A stretch of 64,000 nucleotides of DNA from Vibrio gangliei (GTDB lineage Bacteria; Pseudomonadota; Gammaproteobacteria; Enterobacterales; Vibrionaceae): assembly GCF_026001925.1 (NCBI RefSeq), contig NZ_AP021871.1, positions 46,137-110,136 on the forward strand. The letters are read 5' to 3'. Every line of letters starts with the position of its first letter. Within the stretch, counting starts at the first letter, position 1. Of the stretch, positions 1 through 7,097 are shown piece after piece. The notes under the pieces were generated by a model. That model worked only from the letters and a program-made list of their open reading frames with translations. It did no database searches and had not been told where the DNA came from. A program made the translations under genes and the position numbers.

Positions 1-1
1 A

Positions 2-964
2 TTAGACACTGTACCGCATGATGGACAATGGTATGAAATGGATGGTGGTACGTGGAAAATTAGACGCTATTTGAAAGGAACATGTCATATTGAATTTCAC
101 CCCGAGATCGCATGGCAGCTCAATTCAATATTAGCAACAATATATGGGGCAGCGATCCCACACAAGCACCGTCAACCAAAGAAAGAGAAGCAATCAAAAG
201 TGGTTATCCTACGCGATGACTATTTAACGGTTGAAGTTCTTAATGCGTTAAATGAATTTACGCACAAGGGTTACAGTGCATGTAAGAGATCGAATAGCGG
301 AGCATACCTGCTATTTATAGCTACACACAACAAAGACAAGCACCTAATTAAAGAGCTTGAACGTGTTCTTCAGTTAATCGGTGGGGTAAAAGCTCGTTCT
401 ATAAAAGCCCAGACGGCTTTTGAGTTTGAATATAATCCTGTCGATATACTGAATGAAATCCAACGAATTGGTTGTATTCCTGATAAATTGTCACATCAGT
501 TTTATCCAACCAATCAAGTTCTTGCTATGGAAGCCGTTGTTCTGGCCGACATTAAGGACGGTGATGCTGTTCTCGAACCAAGCGCAGGGCAGGGAGGGAT
601 TGCAAAATTCTTACCGGCAAATGCCACTCTCATTGAAGCAAGTAAACTTCATTGTGCAATATTGAGAGGAATGGGTTTTGAGAATGTAATGGAAGCAGAT
701 TTTGTCACTTATGCCAAAAACACTTCTGATTACTATGATGCAATAGTTATGAATCCTCCATTCAGCGAGGGGCGAGCGGAATTGCATTTGAATTTAGCAC
801 TGTCATTACTGAAAGCTGGTGGCCGACTATCGGCAATTTTGCCGGTTTCAGCAAGAAACTATAAATTACCTGATGGATTTGATTACGAATATTCAAGTGA
901 TAGGAATAATCAATTCGATGGTACTAGCGTCTCTGTTGTCATTTTAAAGGCAACGAGACAATAA
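2..964 (+). CDS. DNA adenine-type methyltransferase, 5' end outside window
   Basis: The reading frame is open from base 2, so the gene begins upstream of the window; the first internal ATG is at base 38. Counting from that ATG, an S-adenosylmethionine-binding segment (LEPSAGQGG) lies near residue 180 and an NPPF catalytic motif near residue 239. These are hallmarks of N6-adenine (or N4-cytosine) class I methyltransferases. The N-terminal half is not recognised and may be a target-recognition or accessory domain. No restriction partner is visible here, so it may be an orphan plasmid methylase modifying plasmid or host DNA, which is inference. A strong terminator follows directly. Confidence 0.75.
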   Translation, partial: LDTVPHDGQWYEMDGGTWKIRRYLKGTCHIEFHPEIAWQLNSILATIYGAAIPHKHRQPKKEKQSKVVILRDDYLTVEVLNALNEFTHKGYSACKRSNSGAYLLFIATHNKDKHLIKELERVLQLIGGVKARSIKAQTAFEFEYNPVDILNEIQRIGCIPDKLSHQFYPTNQVLAMEAVVLADIKDGDAVLEPSAGQGGIAKFLPANATLIEASKLHCAILRGMGFENVMEADFVTYAKNTSDYYDAIVMNPPFSEGRAELHLNLALSLLKAGGRLSAILPVSARNYKLPDGFDYEYSSDRNNQFDGTSVSVVILKATRQ

Positions 965-966
965 AC

Positions 967-1002
967 AAAAGCCCAATCAATTCATTTTGATTGGGCTTTT
1001 TT
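967..1002 (+). terminator. Rho-independent terminator after the methyltransferase
   Basis: A stem AAAAGCCCAATCA / TGATTGGGCTTTT with a short loop is followed by a T tract, a few bases after the methyltransferase stop codon. Confidence 0.85.
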
Positions 1003-1137
1003 GTGACCTAATTGTATGTGATTGAAGCATCGCTTTCCCTCTAATCCACATTCAGGAACAAGGTGATAAACAAGGGATGACACGAAAAGAAGCAATCCGA
1101 TAGGAAATCCGATTAAAGGATGAACCATCATTCCTCT

Positions 1138-1261
1138 TGTGAGAGAGTAATAAAGTCTCATACCAAGTAATAAAGATTCATACTTAGTATTAAAGTATCA
1201 TACTAAAATGGCAGCGATCGCAATCGATACGCTGCCATTCCTAAATCGAAAATGCCCCAAA
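1138..1261. repeat. Tn7-like left end, copy 1 (124 bp)
   Basis: Starts TGTGAGAGAG and contains three consecutive ~20-bp repeats of the form AATAAAG-N-TCATACT, then a shared segment with a GGCAGCG...CGCTGCC-type hairpin. It is identical to 36189-36312. Tandem repeats at one end and spaced inverted copies at the other is the arrangement of TnsB sites at Tn7 ends. The flanking bases CCTCT (1133-1137) have no partner on the other side because the right end is missing. Confidence 0.75.
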
Positions 1262-1341
1262 GCAATTTAGATTGTTTACTCCACTCAAGTATCTGTTCCA
1301 AATAAGCCCTAATTTTTGTTATGTTTGGTTCATGGCAAGGA

Positions 1342-2325
1342 TCATTGGTTTTCCTTATAGTTTTCAATAAAGATTTTATTTAGTGGGCTTACAGTACCCG
1401 CAAAATGTTCGCCAATAACATGGGTATAGATTTGTGTCGTCGCTACATCTGAATGTCCTAATAGCTCTTGGACTGTACGAATATCTTGCCCCGAGCGCAG
1501 CAGTTCGGTAGCGAAGCTATGACGGAAGGTATGGCATGTTATTCGTTTATTAAAGATTTTAGCCTGTTGCACCGCTCGTTTGAGAGCCTTTCTTGGTGCA
1601 GAATCGTGTAAATGATGCCGACAAAGCTGATTAGTCAGTGGGTGCCGACAGATGCTTAAAGAAGGAAAGATAAACATCCAAGCAATTTGTTTAAAAGCGT
1701 TCGGGTACTTTTTACCAAGGGCGTGTGGAAGCGAGGGACCGATGCCTTGTTTGATATCTTCTTCTTGTATTTTTGACGCTTTCTGAATTTGCAATTGAAG
1801 AGAACCAATTAACGTTGGGCTAAGTAAAGTTACGCGATCTTTTTTCCCTTTCCCATCTCGCACGGTTAAAGATAGGTTTTGTAAATCAAGATCTTGAACT
1901 CTAATTCTCAAACACTCATTAACTCTAAGTCCAGAACCATACAACAGAGAAAAAATGATGTGATTAACACCAGAAAGGTGTGACAGTATCAGTTGGACTT
2001 CATTTGGCGTAAGTACGCTCGGAACCTTGCGCTGCTTTTTAGCATAAGTAAAACCTAGATCACCAAGCGGTCTTTGTAAAAACTGGTTGTAAAGGAACGC
2101 AATCGCATTAAGCGCGACTTTTTGAGTGTTGATAGCGACGTGTTGTTCATTAGCAAGATAAGACAGATAGGCTGTTACCTCAGTCGTTCCCATATCTTGA
2201 GGATGCTTTAGCTTATTAAAGCGAATGAAGTATTTTATCCAGTATATATAGGCCTTTTCTGTTTTGAGGCTATAGCCTCGCATTCGCATGTGTCTACGGA
2301 TTTCTTCAATGAATTTGCTTGCCAT
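1342..2325 (-). CDS. intI: Integron integrase
   Basis: A 327-residue tyrosine recombinase. The catalytic set is visible: Arg134 in GSGLRVNE, His265 and Arg268 in HTFRH, His291 in LLGHSD, and Tyr300 in TQIYTHV. The insertion around residues 200-225 ([10 protein letters not shown]...) is the extra patch that separates IntI proteins from other XerC/D-like enzymes. IntI excises and inserts gene cassettes at attC and attI. It reads away from the cassette array, as usual for integrons, with a LexA box just upstream. It resembles Vibrio/Shewanella-type integrases more than the clinical class 1 type, from memory only. It lies 80 bp inside a Tn7-like end. Confidence 0.93.
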   Translation of the reverse strand: MASKFIEEIRRHMRMRGYSLKTEKAYIYWIKYFIRFNKLKHPQDMGTTEVTAYLSYLANEQHVAINTQKVALNAIAFLYNQFLQRPLGDLGFTYAKKQRKVPSVLTPNEVQLILSHLSGVNHIIFSLLYGSGLRVNECLRIRVQDLDLQNLSLTVRDGKGKKDRVTLLSPTLIGSLQLQIQKASKIQEEDIKQGIGPSLPHALGKKYPNAFKQIAWMFIFPSLSICRHPLTNQLCRHHLHDSAPRKALKRAVQQAKIFNKRITCHTFRHSFATELLRSGQDIRTVQELLGHSDVATTQIYTHVIGEHFAGTVSPLNKIFIENYKENQ

Positions 2326-2340
2326 TTCCCACCTCCCAAA

Positions 2341-2358
2341 ACTGTTTTTTTATACAGT
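2341..2358 (-). promoter_or_regulatory. LexA (SOS) box upstream of intI
   Basis: CTG-N10-CAG with an AT-rich spacer (ACTGTTTTTTTATACAGT) begins 15 bp upstream of the intI start codon. LexA control of integron integrases is established; this site fits it and predicts intI induction by DNA damage. Confidence 0.75.
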
Positions 2359-2508
2359 TTATTGGTGTTAGAAGGAGTTTGAGTATGAAAAATGGCTTGT
2401 TTTATCAGGAGTAGTGGCTCATTTTGTCGGCAGAGCAATTAGTAAGTCGTTGTTAATAGGTAAGTTGAAGCAAGAACTCCCCAAGATAACATGCCACGTA
2501 AAAAGTGA

Positions 2509-2632
2509 TAACAGGCCGGCTCGTTTTTATGTGAAGGTAAAATAATAAAATTTATGTATATTCTTTATTTTTTAATGGTTTATGTTAGATTGATTGTAAG
2601 TTAGGTTGGAGGGAAAACGAGCCGGCCTGTTA
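2509..2632. repeat. 19-bp perfect inverted repeat between intI and the first cassette (attC-like or attI-associated)
   Basis: TAACAGGCCGGCTCGTTTT at 2509-2527 is perfectly inverted at 2614-2632, with 86 bp between. The size (124 bp), outward TAAC/GTTA ends and position match an attC-like fold. The arms are more perfect than a usual attC and no ORF is linked to it. It could be a gene-less cassette, part of attI, or an unrelated hairpin carrying the cassette promoter. The likely cassette junction follows at GTTATGT (2641). Confidence 0.5.
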
Positions 2633-2856
2633 TTAAGAATGTTATGTGTTTTTCTTGTAAGCGCCGTAATTGAACAAAACTTTTTTCTAGCCATGCGGCG
2701 TGGGTAGATCAAAAATCAGCGCCTTAGAGCGTCAATTTGGCGCCTTATTTTTGTGATTTTAAGTGGTTGCAAGTTGCTGTTTTTAAGGTGTTTATTTTTC
2801 TTGAGAACTGGTTGGTAAATGTTAGTCTTCGACTCAAATAAAAAGAGGGCTACAAA

Positions 2857-3513
2857 ATGGATAAAACAGACCAGTTATATGTACAAGCTGACTTTTCACA
2901 TCAAGACTTGAGTGGTCAGTATTTTAAAAATTGCAAATTTTTCTGCTGTTCCTTTAAACGGGCAAACCTCCGCGATACACAATTTGTAGATTGTTCTTTC
3001 ATTGAACGAGGAGAATTAGAGGGGTGTGATTTTTCTTACTCGGATCTTAGAGACGCATCTTTTAAAAACTGCAGTCTTTCAATGTCGTATTTCAAAGGTG
3101 CAAATTGTTTTGGTATCGAGTTCAGAGAGTGCGATTTAAAGGGGGCAAATTTTGCTCAAGCTAGCTTCATGAATCAGGTATCGAACAGAATGTATTTTTG
3201 TTCAGCCTATATAACAGGTTGTAATCTGTCATACGCAAATTTTGAAAGGCAGTGTATCGAAAAGTGTGATTTGTTTGAGAATAGATGGATTGGTGCAAAT
3301 TTGAGTGGGACATCATTTAAAGAGTCTGATTTAAGTCGGGGAGTATTTTCTGAAGGGTGCTGGAGCCAGTGTAGGTTGCAAGGTTGTGATTTGAGCCACT
3401 CGGAGCTGTATGGTTTAGACCCCCGGAAAGTTGACCTTACAGGTGTAAAAATCTGTTCGTGGCAACAAGAACAACTTTTAGAGCAATTAGGTTTAATAGT
3501 AGTACCTGACTAA
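2857..3513 (+). CDS. qnrVC: QnrVC pentapeptide-repeat quinolone-resistance protein
   Basis: 218 residues, the standard Qnr length, made almost entirely of A(D/N)LXX-like pentapeptides (CDFSYSDLRDASF and similar) forming a right-handed beta helix. Qnr proteins mimic DNA and protect gyrase and topoisomerase IV from quinolones. The N-terminus MDKTDQLYVQADFSHQDLSG is the QnrVC signature as I remember it. It is the first ORF-bearing cassette of the integron and ends 21 bp before an attC. The 215-bp leader from the likely cassette junction at 2641 is unusually long for a cassette and probably contains the cassette's own promoter, as reported for qnrVC cassettes. The allele number cannot be set by eye. 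Confidence 0.95.
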   Translation: MDKTDQLYVQADFSHQDLSGQYFKNCKFFCCSFKRANLRDTQFVDCSFIERGELEGCDFSYSDLRDASFKNCSLSMSYFKGANCFGIEFRECDLKGANFAQASFMNQVSNRMYFCSAYITGCNLSYANFERQCIEKCDLFENRWIGANLSGTSFKESDLSRGVFSEGCWSQCRLQGCDLSHSELYGLDPRKVDLTGVKICSWQQEQLLEQLGLIVVPD

Positions 3514-3534
3514 ATTTGATGGTTTGAACACACA

Positions 3535-3659
3535 CATAACAAACGCCTCAAGAGGGACTGTCAACGCGTGGCGTTCCCAGTCCCAATGAGCTGTGGTGGT
3601 TACGGTTGTAAATTTAAGCCGTGCGGTAGCGTTGCCAGCCCCTTAGGCGGGCGTTATAG
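3535..3659 (+). repeat. attC site 1 (VCR-like), qnrVC cassette
   Basis: Starts TAACAAACGCCTCAAGAG and ends GGCGGGCGTTATAG, with the internal ACGCGTGGCGTT and GCGTTGCCAGCCCC blocks typical of ~120-bp Vibrio cholerae repeats. Confidence 0.85.
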
Positions 3660-3674
3660 CAAAGGAGATAAACG

Positions 3675-3998
3675 TTGAGTAAGTCAATATTAATAGGTTC
3701 GTTAGTGATAGGAGCTGCTGTTTTAGCTAGTCCATTTATATTTGATAAGGTAAAAACAGAGCAGCTAAAAGCTGAGAGGCAGGAAACTGCCAAACAAACC
3801 GAAATCGCAGACGTTATAGGCTTAGGTAATGCTGCTGATATTTATTTGCTAGAAACTGGTAAATGTCCGGAAAAAGGGGAGGACTTACTGGGGAAAGTTA
3901 TCAAAAGATTACCTCGCGATAGGTATGGCCTTGACTATATTACTAACGGTGATTGTAAGTTTGAGTCTACTAGTGGAATTAATTCAGAGAGTTATTGA
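3675..3998 (+). CDS. Cassette-encoded small exported or pseudopilin-like protein
   Basis: A 107-residue protein with a TTG start 7 bp after AAAGGAG. Residues 4-22 form one hydrophobic segment (ILIGSLVIGAAVLASPFIF), followed by a charged region and then a soluble part with LGNAADIYLLETGKCPEKGEDLL. That sequence recalls GspG/PilE-like proteins, where a helix precedes a short C-terminal domain with two cysteines. No prepilin peptidase motif is obvious, so this is a resemblance only. It is the second ORF-bearing cassette of the integron. The function is unknown, and it may be an anchored periplasmic protein. Confidence 0.6.
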   Translation: MSKSILIGSLVIGAAVLASPFIFDKVKTEQLKAERQETAKQTEIADVIGLGNAADIYLLETGKCPEKGEDLLGKVIKRLPRDRYGLDYITNGDCKFESTSGINSESY

Positions 3999-4006
3999 AT
4001 ATTTGC

Positions 4007-4131
4007 TATAACAAACTGTTTAAGAGGGATTTGCAACGCGTGGCATTTTTACTATGCGTAGGGTTTAGTGTTTAAGGTGTTATGCGGCGACTTCGGTATT
4101 GCGTTGCTCACCCCTTAACAGGGCGTTATGT
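4007..4131 (+). repeat. attC site 2 (VCR-like)
   Basis: Begins TATAACAAACTGTTTAAGAG and ends CAGGGCGTTATG, with GCAACGCGTGGCATTTTT and GCGTTGCTCACCCCTTAA inside, closely matching the other three sites. Confidence 0.85.
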
Positions 4132-4143
4132 TTACGGGAGAAA

Positions 4144-4545
4144 ATGGTGATTTTAGGACTCAATCATATAACCATTGCAGTTAGTGACTTAGAGCGCTCT
4201 CTTAAGTTTTATCGGGAGACGTTGGGATTCACTGCTCACGCTAAGTGGGACAACGGGGCTTATTTGTCAGTAGGTGAACTCTGGTTTTGCCTTTCTCACG
4301 ATGAACCTTGCCCCAAAACCGACTATACCCACGTAGCCTTTGATATCGAACCAAAAGAATTTGAAGCCTTTGCGAAGCGTGTAGTTTCATTGGGTGTGGA
4401 AGTTTGGAAACAGAATAAGAGTGAAGGACAGTCACTTTATATCTTAGACCCGGATGGCCATAAACTAGAGATACACTCTGGCTCCCTTAAAAGCAGGTTA
4501 GAATCCCTAAGAACTAAGCCGTATAGTGGACTCGTTTGGCTTTAA
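4144..4545 (+). CDS. FosA-family fosfomycin glutathione transferase
   Basis: A 133-residue VOC/glyoxalase-fold protein starting MVILGLNHITIAVSDLERSL. The ATG at 4144 is chosen because GGGAG lies just upstream and the earlier in-frame ATG (4099) lies inside attC2. FosA-type metal and substrate motifs are visible: His8 (NHITIAV), TDYTHVAF around residue 62, WKQNKSEGQSLYILDPDGHKLEIHSGSL around residues 90-117, and KPYSGLVW at the end. FosA enzymes open the fosfomycin epoxide with glutathione in an Mn/K-dependent reaction. It is the third ORF-bearing cassette. The subtype is not assigned. Confidence 0.88.
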   Translation: MVILGLNHITIAVSDLERSLKFYRETLGFTAHAKWDNGAYLSVGELWFCLSHDEPCPKTDYTHVAFDIEPKEFEAFAKRVVSLGVEVWKQNKSEGQSLYILDPDGHKLEIHSGSLKSRLESLRTKPYSGLVWL

Positions 4546-4547
4546 AC

Positions 4548-4671
4548 ATAACAAACAATTTAAGAGTGATTCAGCACGCTTGGCATTTTTGGTTTGAGTC
4601 AAGTTTAGTGATTACGGTGGTAAAATTGAGTGTCGTGGTCGCGTGCTTCACACCTTAATTGGGCGTTAGGC
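4548..4671 (+). repeat. attC site 3 (VCR-like), fos cassette
   Basis: Starts CATAACAAACAATTTAAGAG right after the fos stop codon and ends ATTGGGCGTTAGGC. The central part is more diverged (GCACGCTTGGCATTTTTGG) but keeps the VCR length. Confidence 0.82.
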
Positions 4672-4690
4672 TTCAAGGAGGAAGTTGTTA

Positions 4691-5233
4691 GTGTTGATAT
4701 CACAATGGGAATCCAAAAATTTGGTTTTCACTGAGTTTTCAAGTGATGAGGCGGAGCTAGCCAAGTCAATCTTTGACAGTAACTTAAATGTACAAGCAAT
4801 GGACCCAACGTTTAGGGAATGGTCTATCACCGAGTATGAAAAATTAATAGCTGAAAGCAACAAGTCAAAATTATCTGACGAGCAAGGTGCATTTTACCTA
4901 AGAAAAATTAGCACAAAGAAAGGTGAAGTGGTTGGTTACATACAGATAGAGTTTCATGCTCCGTCAACTGGCATACTTTGGCTTCCTATGTTAACTATTC
5001 TACCGAGTTTTAAAGGTAAAGGCTTGGGTTCAGAAATAGTTAGTAGTGTTATCGCCGTAGCCTGTGAGTACGCAAATCTACAAAGCGTAGGTTTAAATGT
5101 TTATGCAGAAAACATTTCTGCTTTTAGGTTCTGGTATAGACAAGGTTTTACGCAAATTAGAGCTTTCGATCAAGAAATAGAATTCGGCAAAGAATACAAT
5201 TGCTTAGTGCTATATCGTGAGCTAGAAGCCTAA
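4691..5233 (+). CDS. GNAT-family acetyltransferase (cassette-encoded)
   Basis: About 180 residues. GTG at 4691 is preferred because AAGGAGG lies 9 bp upstream; TTG at 4685 is also possible. The acetyl-CoA-binding GNAT core is visible as LPSFKGKGLGSEIVSSVIAV (Q/RxxGxG/A-like), followed by LQSVGLNVYAENISAFRFWYRQGFTQ, the classic beta5-alpha4 region. It transfers acetyl from acetyl-CoA to an unknown amine. Nothing in the sequence shows that it modifies an antibiotic. It is the last cassette of the array; its stop codon overlaps the start of attC4. Confidence 0.85.
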   Translation: MLISQWESKNLVFTEFSSDEAELAKSIFDSNLNVQAMDPTFREWSITEYEKLIAESNKSKLSDEQGAFYLRKISTKKGEVVGYIQIEFHAPSTGILWLPMLTILPSFKGKGLGSEIVSSVIAVACEYANLQSVGLNVYAENISAFRFWYRQGFTQIRAFDQEIEFGKEYNCLVLYRELEA

Positions 5234-5353
5234 CAAACGCTTTAAGACGGATTCGCAACGCGTGGCATTTGTGGTTTGCGGCAAATTCAATGATTTAGGT
5301 GGTATGCGGCAACATCGGTATTGCGTTGCTCACCACTTAAGCGGGCGTTGTTA
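5229..5353 (+). repeat. attC site 4 (VCR-like), end of cassette array
   Basis: Starts CCTAACAAACGCTTTAAGAC and ends AAGCGGGCGTTGTTAC. No further cassette follows; the sequence passes into the Tn7-like relic. Confidence 0.85.
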
Positions 5354-5401
5354 CTTTCCCATACTTCAGTTAATCCGTTACCTCCTAATTTACTAAAATA
5401 T

Positions 5402-5448
5402 ATAACTCGTTTTTGTCCAAAAACGAGTTTGAAAGCGTTGGTTGGGGC
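5402..5448. repeat. Right-arm relic shared with the blaCARB Tn7-like element
   Basis: 47 bp nearly identical to 37459-37505, including CGAGTTTGAAAGCGTTGGTT. A hairpin CTCGTTTTT-GTCC-AAAAACGAG is perfect in this copy. Homology stops abruptly at GGTTGGGGC. Confidence 0.75.
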
Positions 5449-5450
5449 AT

Positions 5451-5621
5451 GATTTTTATAGAGCATTACCAGAGTTCGCTCGACTTGTTGATTTGACCAG
5501 TCAATGGCAATTGCTTTTAAACAAAGTCGAAGCCGGTGAGCTTACAAGTAATGATTTTAAATGGAAAGTTAAGCAATTTGTCGATGAAAAAGTTATCGAA
5601 CTAAAAGCTACGGGGTTGTGA
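5451..5621 (+). pseudogene. C-terminal remnant of a topoisomerase III-like protein
   Basis: An open frame without a start codon ends at TGA 5619-5621. The peptide reads ALPEFARLVDLTSQWQLLLN then KVEAGELTSNDFKWKVKQFV. The pattern P-(8-10)-LT-xxW-xxxL-xxVExGE-(4)-F-(6)-FV is the end of the type IA topoisomerase core as seen in TopB/TraE-like enzymes. Conjugative elements of the GI family usually carry topB. The upstream part is gone, replaced by the Tn7-like relic, so a deletion removed both the element's right end and most of this gene. Confidence 0.55.
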
Positions 5622-5633
5622 GCTGTATGCCAT

Positions 5634-5692
5634 ATTATTACCGTGGTAATAATGCGTACTTGGTTGACAATTACCCACCCCTGTGCAAAATT
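5634..5692 (+). promoter_or_regulatory. Promoter with palindromic operator, copy 1
   Basis: A perfect 20-bp palindrome ATTATTACCGTGGTAATAAT (5634-5653) lies 10 bp upstream of TTGACA (5664-5669), with a 17-bp spacer to AAAATT (5687-5692). The same palindrome, -35, spacer length and -10 recur at 29446-29502. The palindrome is probably bound by a dimeric regulator controlling the ATPase/VWA/nuclease operon. The regulator is not identified. Confidence 0.7.
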
Positions 5693-5907
5693 AAAGACTC
5701 AAACACTCACTTCTCTCTCGGGCATTTTAGAGAAGCGTTTTAGCCCATACCACCAGCCATCCTCGGCTAATCTATCCCCTACGGGAAACTCCAATCACAC
5801 TTATCAACAAATTTTCGCACTATCGAGATCAAAATTAATTTTTGCTCGATGTGTGCTTTGTTGCATTTGTACTACGCGCTTTGCGCAAAATCTAAAGGAA
5901 ACTAACT
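5693..5907 (+). ncRNA. Structured leader with H-type pseudoknot, copy 1
   Basis: A ~215-nt untranslated leader. CTTCTCT (5710-5716) can pair with AGAGAAG (5729-5735), and GGGC (5720-5723) with GCCC (5743-5746), giving an interleaved pseudoknot. The core is nearly identical to segments at 10235-10280 and 29514-29560. Further down, ATCGAG...CTCGAT forms a second hairpin, and GCGC-TTT-GCGC (5876-5886) sits before the start codon. An ORF can be drawn through the leader but it has no ribosome site and is not conserved in the other copies. Confidence 0.6.
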
Positions 5908-7014
5908 ATGTTCGATACACAAACAGTAGAGCAATTTGCTCAAGTTCTAGCTAAAACATTGGTGACAGAACAAGCAAAAGCAAATCGTGCTGAGGCCGCG
6001 AAATTTTTAGGCTACCAAGGCACCTCCAACAAGCAAACAATTGAAAAAGTTTCGGCAAATTCATTGTTTGAGATACTAGATGAACCATTTAATGAAAGCG
6101 TTAACATTAAAGTCAGAAAGTGGTCATTACCGCACGTTGCAGTTCCTTCAATCAAAGAGAATTATTTCTTCAGAAAAGATCTCCTTGTAGAAGTAAATGC
6201 ACTTGTATTACAGCCTAGAAAATATGGTTTATTTTTAACAGGCAAAAAAGGGACAGGTAAAAGCTCCATTATTGAACAGTATTGCGCTCGAACAGGGCTA
6301 CCTCTGTATCAAGAAACTGGGAGCTCAACTACTGAATACCTTGATTTATTTGGCACCACCTTACCGACCGTCAGTGGTTCTATTAAGTTTCTCGCAGGGA
6401 AGCTTTTTACTGCCATTAAAGAGGGAGGGATTTATCTTCTTGATGAAATTGACATGATGAGTGCTGGCGAACTTGTAAAGCTTAATGAGCTTTTCACTGC
6501 TGACAAAATTTATGTTCCTCAAATAGAAGAATGGGTCAATGTACATAAAGACTTCAGATTTGTTGCTACCGGCAACACTAATGGGTCTGGTCTAAGTGGT
6601 TCTTATGTTGGTGCAAACGTATTAAACGAGGCGTTTATGGATCGTTTTTACGTTATCGATGTACCTTACATGACGAAGGAACTAGAACAGAAATTCATGG
6701 AGTCTGTTGTTTCTGACATAGAGCAGAAATATGGCTTAGCGAAAAACAAAAGTTACCAAAACAAACGAGCGGGGGTTTTACCTCTAGCCTCTCAAATGGT
6801 TGAAGTAGCTCGCGCAATTCGCACCTCCGCTGAACAACAAGACCTACCGGTACTGTCATTACGTGGATTAGAACGTTGGATTTTTAAATATCTAACAGGT
6901 AAATCCATCCTTGATAGCTTCAAAATTGCTTACGCAAACACTCTGGATGAGCCAACCAAGGAAGCTGTAGTTGAAATTCTGACTACGCACATTCCAACGG
7001 TACAAGCCGCTTAA
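5908..7014 (+). CDS. MoxR/CobS-like AAA+ ATPase
   Basis: 368 residues. Walker A GKKGTGKS at 112-119 and Walker B YLLDEID at about 177-183 are clear, with a sensor-like FVATGNTNG near 215. The layout matches CobS/MoxR ATPases, which act as chaperones inserting metal or remodelling a VWA partner. The partner is very likely the CobT-like VWA protein encoded two genes downstream. The same trio (ATPase, DUF3150, VWA) is found in SXT/R391-type elements and large conjugative plasmids, where its role remains unclear. First gene of the operon, with start ATG preceded by CTAAAGGAAACTAACT. Confidence 0.85.
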   Translation: MFDTQTVEQFAQVLAKTLVTEQAKANRAEAAKFLGYQGTSNKQTIEKVSANSLFEILDEPFNESVNIKVRKWSLPHVAVPSIKENYFFRKDLLVEVNALVLQPRKYGLFLTGKKGTGKSSIIEQYCARTGLPLYQETGSSTTEYLDLFGTTLPTVSGSIKFLAGKLFTAIKEGGIYLLDEIDMMSAGELVKLNELFTADKIYVPQIEEWVNVHKDFRFVATGNTNGSGLSGSYVGANVLNEAFMDRFYVIDVPYMTKELEQKFMESVVSDIEQKYGLAKNKSYQNKRAGVLPLASQMVEVARAIRTSAEQQDLPVLSLRGLERWIFKYLTGKSILDSFKIAYANTLDEPTKEAVVEILTTHIPTVQAA

Positions 7015-7041
7015 TCAACCAGTCCAATATAGTCCAATATT

Positions 7042-7064
7042 AGCCTCCTTTTCGGGGGCTTTTT
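7042..7064 (+). terminator. Intergenic hairpin with T tract
   Basis: AGCCTCC-TTTTC-GGGGGCT followed by TTTTC. It may act as a partial terminator or mRNA-stability hairpin inside the operon. Confidence 0.6.
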
Positions 7065-7069
7065 CTATC

Positions 7070-7080
7070 GTGCTTTGCAC
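7070..7080 (+). promoter_or_regulatory. GTGC-TTT-GCAC mini-hairpin before start codon
   Basis: Followed by AAAACTAAGG, which holds the ribosome-binding site, and ATG at 7098. One of six such modules (5876, 7070, 8248, 10704, 11838, 13050). Confidence 0.6.
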
Positions 7081-7097
7081 AAAACTAAGGTGAACTT

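Larger units (their letters stand above)
1138..5448. mobile_element. Tn7-like element remnant carrying an integron (right end lost)
   Basis: Bases 1138-1261 are identical to the left end of the complete Tn7-like element at 36189-37668. Bases 5402-5448 match 37459-37505, which lies inside that element's right arm, with about three mismatches. The integron integrase and four cassettes lie between. The distal ~160 bp of the right arm, containing three terminal binding repeats and the terminus, is absent, and the sequence continues into a topoisomerase-like remnant. I read this as a right-end-deleted sibling of the blaCARB element. No transposase gene is present between the ends. Confidence 0.7.

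Noticed and set aside
5643..5954. ORF across the first leader
   Set aside because: Overlaps the promoter and pseudoknot and is not preserved in the other leader copies.
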